Of a DNA stretch of 64,000 nucleotides, positions 58,081-64,000 are shown in pieces. The notes under the pieces are model-generated. The model was not told the origin of the DNA. It saw only the letters and a program-made list of their open reading frames with translations, and did no database searches. Made by a program: the position numbers and the translations under genes. The first letter of the stretch is position 1, and the number at the start of each line of letters is the position of its first letter. Origin of the DNA: Gari tellinella. Its lineage: Eukaryota > Mollusca > Bivalvia > Cardiida > Psammobiidae. The stretch is taken from the NCBI GenBank assembly GCA_922989275.2, contig OV277869.1:25182189-25246188 (forward strand). The letters are read 5' to 3'.

Positions 58081-58218
58081 AAATAGGGAACTGAAAGGGT
58101 TAAGATATGATTTGACCTGTTTAAACAATTTGATTATATATGCTGATGTAACGAGATACAATGTGTATAAGTTACCAAATAAACAATGTCTATGTCTATG
58201 TCTATGTTAAAACATAGT

Positions 58219-58468
58219 TACAGTGGAGAAAACGTTATTCTTTCCCAATAAACGCGTTTACGCTAAAACTATTATTTGCAGCGCAAACAGTTTGGAGCCA
58301 GATCAGACGCAGGGTAACCCGGCGTCTGATCAGGATCCAAACTGTTTGCCACCAAGATAAACATGAAATATCAGAATTGTCCAAAAGTTGTTCTTTTCTA
58401 CGTTTTAGTGCTTTGCGTTTGCGTACGTTTGCGTTTAAACGGGAAAGAATAACAGATTCTCCACTGTA
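58219..58468. mobile_element. TA-MITE (CAGTGGAGAA family)
   Basis: TACAGTGGAGAAAACGTTAT...AACAGATTCTCCACTGTA. It abuts the next MITE. Confidence 0.9.
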
Positions 58469-58827
58469 AGTGCACTCTCCAAACAACGGCCCTCCAAATA
58501 ACGATTCCCTCCATACAACACTATTTGCCACTATTCTTCAAACAAGTAATTGCTGCAATGTCGTCTGCTTATAAGTGTCGTCTGCTGTTGTCTCTATAGG
58601 TTACATATTAGTGGACACTTTGACAGAAGGAATAAAAAACGAGTACCAAATAGCTTTAATCCGATTATATGACGGGCTATGCGGGGTCTGATCTGGTCTG
58701 ATCTTGATTCAAATTGTTTGCAAATGTAACCCGAGTCTTATTTTTTCATCCATATAACAACTCCCTCCCAACAACGTCAACAATCTTTATTTCCAATTGA
58801 GTGTTGTTGTAGAAAGGGAGCACTGTA
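58468..58827. mobile_element. TA-MITE (TACAACGACCCTCCC family)
   Basis: AGTGCACTCTCCAAACAACG...GTAGAAAGGGAGCACTGTA with a decayed hairpin (ACCAAATAGCTTTAATCCG). Confidence 0.8.
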
Positions 58828-58869
58828 GTTTAGTAATTCAGTATCGTTGTAGAGAGGGTTTATGGTAAA

Positions 58870-59117
58870 CAGTGGAGAAAACGTTATTCTTTCCTAATAA
58901 ACGCGTTTACGCTAAAACTATTATTTGCAGCGCAAACAGTTTGGAGCCAGATCAGACGCCGGGTAACCCGGCGTCTGATCAGGCTCCAAACTGTTTGCCA
59001 CCAAGATAAACATGAAATATCAGAATTGTCCAAAAGTTGTTTTTTTTCTACGTTTTAGTGCTTTGCGTTTGCGTACGTTTGCGTTTAAACGGGAAAGAAT
59101 AACAGACTCTCCTTGTA
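58870..59117. mobile_element. TA-MITE (CAGTGGAGAA family)
   Basis: CAGTGGAGAAAACGTTATTC...AACAGACTCTCCTTGTA. Nearly identical to 58219-58468, so the pair may be a local duplication or two young insertions. Confidence 0.9.
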
Positions 59118-59882
59118 TCATCTTTCTGCATTATCTATATCTTCAGTAAACCTTTCACCGCTAAATGCGACCTACGTTGATCTCTCTGTTTGGAACCAGA
59201 TCAAACCTCGCGTAACGGTAAAGCAAAGTTCAACAGTTTGTTTCTTTACATGATACAATAGATTGATATACATGTACATTTTTACATGTTTTCTTATGGT
59301 ACGGGTTATTTGATTTAACAAGCGTCAACATGGAGGTTTGTTTACTGAAAGGACAAAATTAAAAGCAAAAGTCTTCCTGTTGGAATATATGTCTGTGTTA
59401 TTTATTTCAGCTTTTCTTCAAGTCACTGACAATTTTACACAATGTACAAATTGATTTTCTAATTAAATCTAGTCCGTGGTATAGCCTTATGGTTGTTTTT
59501 ACAATGTGTCGCAAAATGACAATATGTCCTGATCAGCCCTTTGATCTTGATCCACACTAACCGCATATGACATGTGTACTCTTAACAGATACACTGTTTG
59601 TTAAGGACACTTTTATGTGGCAACATGTTAAATGGCTCAAATTTCTTCATGTTTTGAATCTGTTTTGGGGTTGTCGTTGAATTGTTAGTAAGCAAATATA
59701 TATGAAAATTTGGGATCTATAACAAGACTGTTCGGTTAAGAGGTTCTGCTTCAGGCACAGGTACTTGACATATTTTGGAGAAAAAAACCTTTTTTACTAT
59801 CTTCCATATGAAAGAGAAAATGTATTAAACGGGAATCTAACAGTTAGTCTAAACAGTCAACTTGAACTGCTGCAAAATCGAC

Positions 59883-60028
59883 CAGGGTCCAAGGTTATAA
59901 AGCTTTTTAGTTGAGTCAAAAGTTCGCCCAAGTATTTGATTGGTCAAATTTGAGCCTAGGCTTAAATCTGACTAATCAAATGCTTGAGAACACACTCAGA
60001 CAGCTCAAACGCTTTATAACCTTGGACC
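59883..60028. mobile_element. GGTTATAAAG hairpin MITE with empty-site control
   Basis: AGGGTCCAAGGTTATAAAGC mirrors GCTTTATAACCTTGGACCT. The other segmental copy reads AAATCGACAAGATCACTGAA near 2832-2850 with no insertion. Confidence 0.8.
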
Positions 60029-60895
60029 TAGATCACTGAAATTCGCTTGTACTCTCGTGAAATTATTTTTTGTTCAAGACTTACCTTTTATCTGATGAAT
60101 GCCATAGTACGTGCATTTATAACGAAAATATGCACAAAAATTACCCATGTCGCTTCTGACGTCCGTACGAAAGTGCCTAAATATAGGGGAGGTTTCTAGT
60201 CGGTGTACGCCATAAACGTCCTTTACGGCTGAAACTTTCAGCTTATCTTATTAAAAGTAACACTTTTCTCTCAAATCAGGACATTTTTAGCACTCATATA
60301 TCTTAAATATGCACGAGATTCCTCCATTTTATGCAGATGAAAAAGTTTTGTAACATTTACGAGCGGATGTAAGGTTTAGTTCTGCATACAATATAGGTAC
60401 TCTGATTAGCTGGTTAAATTTTTTACCAATGAGTGTTTGTTATGAATTCACGTATGGTGGCGTTTTTGACGGAATTTTATCAAATAAAAAGTAAATCTGA
60501 AAAAAAAAATCTTTTCACGAGGGCACTACGTGTACATTTCTGTGATCTAATCGATTTTAGCAGTTCGAGTGACAGTTTTGACTAGCTATTCAATTCCGTT
60601 GTACACCTTTTTATCGTTTATATGGTACAGTCAGTCAAGGTGTTCCGGATCAGTTTTGCCTGTAAATACCATAAATTCAATCAACTATTTCATTCAAGCA
60701 AACCCAAATAGCTTCCATATACGTGATTTTCTTTAAAAAAAATGGAGAATACTAGTTACAATTTTACATTTGTTTGACAGTTTAAAACATTAAAACATCT
60801 TGAATTGTCCGCGCCCCTTATTTTTAGCAAGGGTTTACCCGATTGGTCAAAGCGTTACGTGATGCAGAATACACGCAACCCGCGCACAGAGTGTG

Positions 60896-61228
60896 TACAG
60901 TGGAGAATCTGTTATTCTGACGTCATTGGTGACGTCATACAGTGGAGAATCTGTTATTCTGACGTCATTGGTGACGTCATACAGTGGAGAATCTGTTATT
61001 CTTTCCCGTTTAAACGCAAACGTACGCAAACGCAAAGCACTAAAACGTAGAAAAATACAACTTTTGGACAATTCTGATAATTCATGTTTATCTTGGTGGC
61101 AAACAGTTTGGACCTGATCAGACGCCGGGTTACCCGGCGTCTGATCTGGCTCCAAACTGTTTGTAAAAGAAAAACTAGTTTTAGCGTAAACGCGTTTATC
61201 GGGAAAGAATAACACATTCTCCACTGTA
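60896..61228. mobile_element. TA-MITE with a tandemly amplified end carrying CRE motifs
   Basis: The full MITE is 60980-61228. It is preceded by two 42-bp units (60896-60937, 60938-60979), each TACAGTGGAGAATCTGTTAT plus TCTGACGTCATTGGTGACGT plus CA. Each unit has two perfect TGACGTCA sites around TTGG. Confidence 0.9.
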
Positions 61229-61495
61229 TAGAGTGTGTTTAGAAAACTTTCGAGACACAGTGATCCTAAACCAAGTGTGGAATGTGACAAATACCTGAAT
61301 GGTTTCAATAGTGAGACAACTGACCTTAAGAATAAGGATAGTTTTCTCAATGTGTACATCGTCAGAAGAAACTGACAACATTTTCATTCTTAGTGATCCG
61401 AAACACCTATATAAATTGTTGATAATAAAAAATTAAAAAAAAAGTCAAAATACGTCAAATATCAGTAGTTGCAGGGGGCTACACTGCACAACAAA

Positions 61496-61925
61496 AGCCC
61501 TGTATTACAGGCCTCTAAAAAGAAGTCTATTTAAGAGTTACAGTGGGGAAAAGGTTATTCTTTCAAAATAAACGCGTTTACGCTAAAACTATTATTTCTA
61601 TTACAAGCAGTTCGGAGTAAGATTACCAAGCGGGTTACCCGGCGTCTGATCCGACACAAAACTGTTTGCCACTGGTATAAAAATGAATAGTCAGATTTGT
61701 CAAAACGTTTTTTTGTACATTTTATTGCAATGCGTTCGCGTTTCGTTTGCGTTTAAACGGGAAAGAATAACGTTTTCAGACAAATGACAGATTTCAGCAA
61801 TATGAAAGAAAGGAAGAAAGTTCCAGAGGGAAGTTTCTGCTTTACTTTCATCTTGAGTTTCGCATCCATCTGTATTAAACAAGGAAAACATAACCTAAAG
61901 TAGTGGCCGTAATAGAGAGTGTCTA
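61496..61925. mobile_element. Older TA-MITE (copy in segment B) with nested MITE
   Basis: AAGCCCTGTATTACAGGCCT at the left, AGTGGCCGTAATAGAGAGTG at the right; equivalent to 3006-3215. Interrupted by 61539-61778. Confidence 0.7.
61539..61778. mobile_element. CAGTGGAGAA-family MITE, nested
   Basis: TACAGTGGGGAAAAGGTTAT...GGGAAAGAATAACGTTTTC; the right terminus is damaged. AATAAA on the minus strand at 61726-61721 could serve as a poly(A) signal for gene B, about 250 nt after its stop. Confidence 0.75.
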
Positions 61926-61971
61926 CTGTGCAGGAAAAACATTTTACAAAAGTTCGAGCTTTTAGTCATCC

Positions 61972-62384
61972 TTACGGCTGTTTGGGCACTGCCGTTACTT
62001 GGGTTACTACCGGCGGCCCCTGGTCCATCTCGCAGCACTCCCACGACAGTCTGGCCCCACAGACCCCTTTGCCGATGATCCTTGCGACCCCTGGGTCGAT
62101 AAGTCTGTTGAAACCAACGAAGAGAAAGAAGTCATTCTGGCCACTAAACTGAGCGTCATTCTTTCCAAAGAAGTCGAAGAAACATTTTTTATTGCAGACA
62201 GCCTCGTCCAAGCCCATATTGTTCCGTATGCGGTAATATCCGGAGGCGATCCTTACTGTGACGACAGATGCAGTGGCGTTTATATACTCGGTCGATATAT
62301 TGCAATTGTCGTTAGAGTGGACAGTAAGGTCTTCGTTGAACATCGCCATGTTGGAATCATAGGTGTGAGTATTAGCATCGCTCT
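61972..62384 (-). CDS. Gene B: terminal exon of a paralogue of gene A (partial gene)
   Basis: 413 nt in phase 1, acceptor TTTACTGATTAACAG, stop TAA at 61974-61972, 136 residues. It aligns along its length with gene A exon 4: VTVRIASGYYRI, CFFDFFG and LSWECC match at the same spacing, as does an upstream DNC. Identity by eye is about 40 percent. It has two sequons (NIS, NAT) and one cysteine that gene A lacks, in GKGVC. The C-terminus extends to VPKQP, 17 residues beyond the CC pair. The earlier exons are not recognisable between 62385 and 64000 and presumably lie beyond the right edge, as intron 3 of gene A is nearly 5 kb. Confidence 0.8.
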
Positions 62385-62532
62385 CTGTTAATCAGTAAAG
62401 AAAAAATTGTTTGAGGTTGACCATACAGTAAAGTTCGCTTATGACGAACACTTCGGGGCCTCCTGAAAGTGTACGCTTTAGCAACCCACATTTTACTATT
62501 AACGTCTAACTACTATGTTATAGACGAAGAGG

Positions 62533-62730
62533 TACAGTCGAACTTAGATATCTCAAACTCGTTTAACTCGACATAACCGATATTTCGAAACATGCATTTG
62601 CTTCATTTTATGATCGGTTTAAGTGAACATATCCGTGTTTCAAAGTTAAAACGCGGCAAAGCCGCGTTTGAACTTTAAAAATCGGGTGTGTTCGACTTAA
62701 CCGAGTCTGAGATACCGAATTTCGACTGTA
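62533..62730. mobile_element. TA-MITE (CAGTCGAACTT family)
   Basis: TACAGTCGAACTTAGATATC...GATACCGAATTTCGACTGTA. Hairpin TTTCAAAGTTAAAACGCGGC/GCCGCGTTTGAACTTTAAA. In the intron upstream of the gene B exon. Confidence 0.88.
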
Positions 62731-62896
62731 CAACGTACTGCTTGGACTTAAAGGATCATAAAACTTAGTTATGTAGACATGTATGTGTATTAACCTATTT
62801 GTTTAGATGAAACATAAATTAGAAATAAAAACAAATATTTATGTTTTAATGAAATAGTATTTCAATAATGTGCATTACGTTAACCATCAACATACT

Positions 62897-63145
62897 ACAG
62901 TGGGGACTTTGTTATTCTTTCCCGTTTAAACGCAAACGTACGCAAACGCAAAACACTAAAACGTAGAAAAGAACAGCTTTTGGACAATTCTGATCATTCT
63001 TGTTTATCTTGGTGGCAAACAGTTTGGAGCCTGATCAGACGCCGGGTTACCCGGCGTCTGAACTGGCTCCAAACTGTTTGCGCTGCAAATAATAGTTTTA
63101 GCGTTAACGCGTTTATTGGGAAAGAATAACAGATTCTCCACTGTA
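62897..63145. mobile_element. TA-MITE (CAGTGGAGAA family)
   Basis: TACAGTGGGGACTTTGTTAT...AACAGATTCTCCACTGTA with the GGAGCCTGATCAGACGCC hairpin. Confidence 0.92.
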
Positions 63146-63430
63146 TAACGTGCGGGATCGTCTTTAATTAACATGATTTGTTAAAACAGAACTTGACGAC
63201 TGGTCGCCATTTGCATTCATAGGTTAATTACGGGTTGGGCTAAATATACACACACATTCGAAAATTCCTAACTTGCAGGTGACTGAAATACCGAATAGAG
63301 GCTCTTATATTTCCGTACATCGGCTGACGAAGAATTAATATCATAGTTGAGAAATAATGTTTTATATTGAAACAGTCTACCACATTTCTAGGGAGCAAAA
63401 AAAGAGCAATTCTAGACCTCTTTAACCTAT

Positions 63431-63850
63431 TCAACCCTAGCGACGAGTATACTCGTCATTCACAACCAAAGTTCTTGTAAGTATTACACTTGTCCTATGG
63501 AAACAGTGTTGACACTGATCAGAGGGCTCCTTAACGGGCGACCCGGCGATTATGAGCGCACATTTAAAGCCCCATGATAACGGTCCCCGGTTGGTCCCGG
63601 ATAAGTGACATTTGAGTCACTGCCAGTCACCAGGAGTACAACCTTGGCGACACCGCTGTCGTCCAGTGTTGATCCGGCTTGCACTGGAGAGTAGCCCCGG
63701 ATACTTCCAAGTATTTAATACAACCGGGTATCACCGTGAGTCACCGGGACAGATAAATAACCTAATGAATCCGGGCATTACTGGGGAATGCCGGAGCCAT
63801 GTCGGAGCCATGTCGGAGCCAAGCCGGGACAATCTGAGCAGGTCAAGGTC
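63431..63850. repeat. MITE fragment joined to GC-rich repeat
   Basis: 63431-63530 resembles the left half of the CAAACAG/GAGGGCTCC MITE. 63530-63850 is the GC-rich repeat also seen at 6262-6750 (GATTATGAGCGC, GTGAGTCACCGGGACAGATA). Short GGAGCCATGTC repeats occur near 63795. Confidence 0.6.
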
Positions 63851-64000
63851 TCTACACTGTGTCTACCGTGATAAACTGGGTTATTGGGGAGCTTAGAAAT
63901 CGAAAGACATTTTTAAAATTGGATCAGGATCCAAACAGTTTGCAAACGCGCTTTTTAGCGTCATTGAGAGTGCAATGGTTAACGAATTAGGTCTTTGCAT

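Larger units (their letters stand above)
59340..61925. repeat. Segmental duplicate B, 3' flank of gene B
   Basis: The counterpart of 1860-3215. Private to this copy are the hairpin MITE at 59883-60028 (empty site visible at about 2840), an inverted-repeat element ending near 60590, the CRE/TIR array with a MITE at 60896-61228, and a MITE at 61539-61778 nested in the shared older element. Confidence 0.7.

Noticed and set aside
61999..62391. 130-codon open frame on the plus strand
   Set aside because: It is the antisense shadow of the gene B exon, whose minus-strand product matches gene A.

Overview
This is animal nuclear DNA: AT-rich, intron-containing and crowded with transposable elements. 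It is most likely a bivalve mollusc, and a dreissenid-like clam would fit, but that placement is inference. Support comes from the very dense short inverted-repeat elements (MITEs), tRNA-derived SINE heads, a CR1/L2-type LINE, a Ty3-type integrase remnant and an N-terminal-endonuclease Penelope-like element of the Naiad type. Nothing prokaryotic is present (no operons, ribosome binding sites or CRISPR array).

Host genes. I could assemble one complete four-exon gene on the minus strand (exons at 14291-14351, 10631-10788, 10040-10184 and 4820-5175). It encodes a 239-residue secreted, cysteine-rich, probably glycosylated protein of unknown function. The last exon of a paralogue in the same orientation lies at 61972-62384, with its upstream exons beyond the right edge. 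DNA downstream of the two stop codons is also related (about 1860-3215 versus 59340-61925), so the pair arose by duplication of a block that included 3' flank. The introns and the 47 kb between the genes consist mostly of transposable elements.

Region by region. 1-4.8 kb: 3' flank of gene A with hAT-like, piggyBac-like and TA-flanked MITEs. 4.8-14.4 kb: gene A, its introns filled with nested MITEs. 14.7-15.8 kb: a local tandem duplication with an empty/occupied MITE site. 16-25.8 kb: a giant decayed inverted repeat centred near 22.16 kb and carrying palindromic minisatellite blocks; part of one arm recurs at 42.1-43.3 kb. 27.7-27.84 kb: a TATA box plus splice-donor signature that may be a distal promoter. 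30.3-31.1 kb and 53.0-54.5 kb: two copies of one LINE 3' region. 32.7-36.1 kb: a Naiad Penelope-like retroelement. 47.3-47.9 kb: a miniature LTR element. 50.8-52.7 kb: a Ty3 integrase remnant broken by four insertions. 55-63 kb: a cluster of TA-flanked MITEs around gene B.

The strongest discovery is the retroelement at 32.7-36.1 kb. Its order is N-terminal GIY-YIG endonuclease, then the CxC linker, then reverse transcriptase. It has five in-frame TGA codons, which appear to sit where cysteines are expected, and a textbook type 2 SECIS hairpin 40-148 bases after the stop codon, so it appears to encode a multi-selenocysteine protein. A second notable pattern is that MITE families with different termini and target sites share a few classes of central hairpin whose arms differ but covary, as if a hairpin cassette were exchanged between transposon superfamilies.
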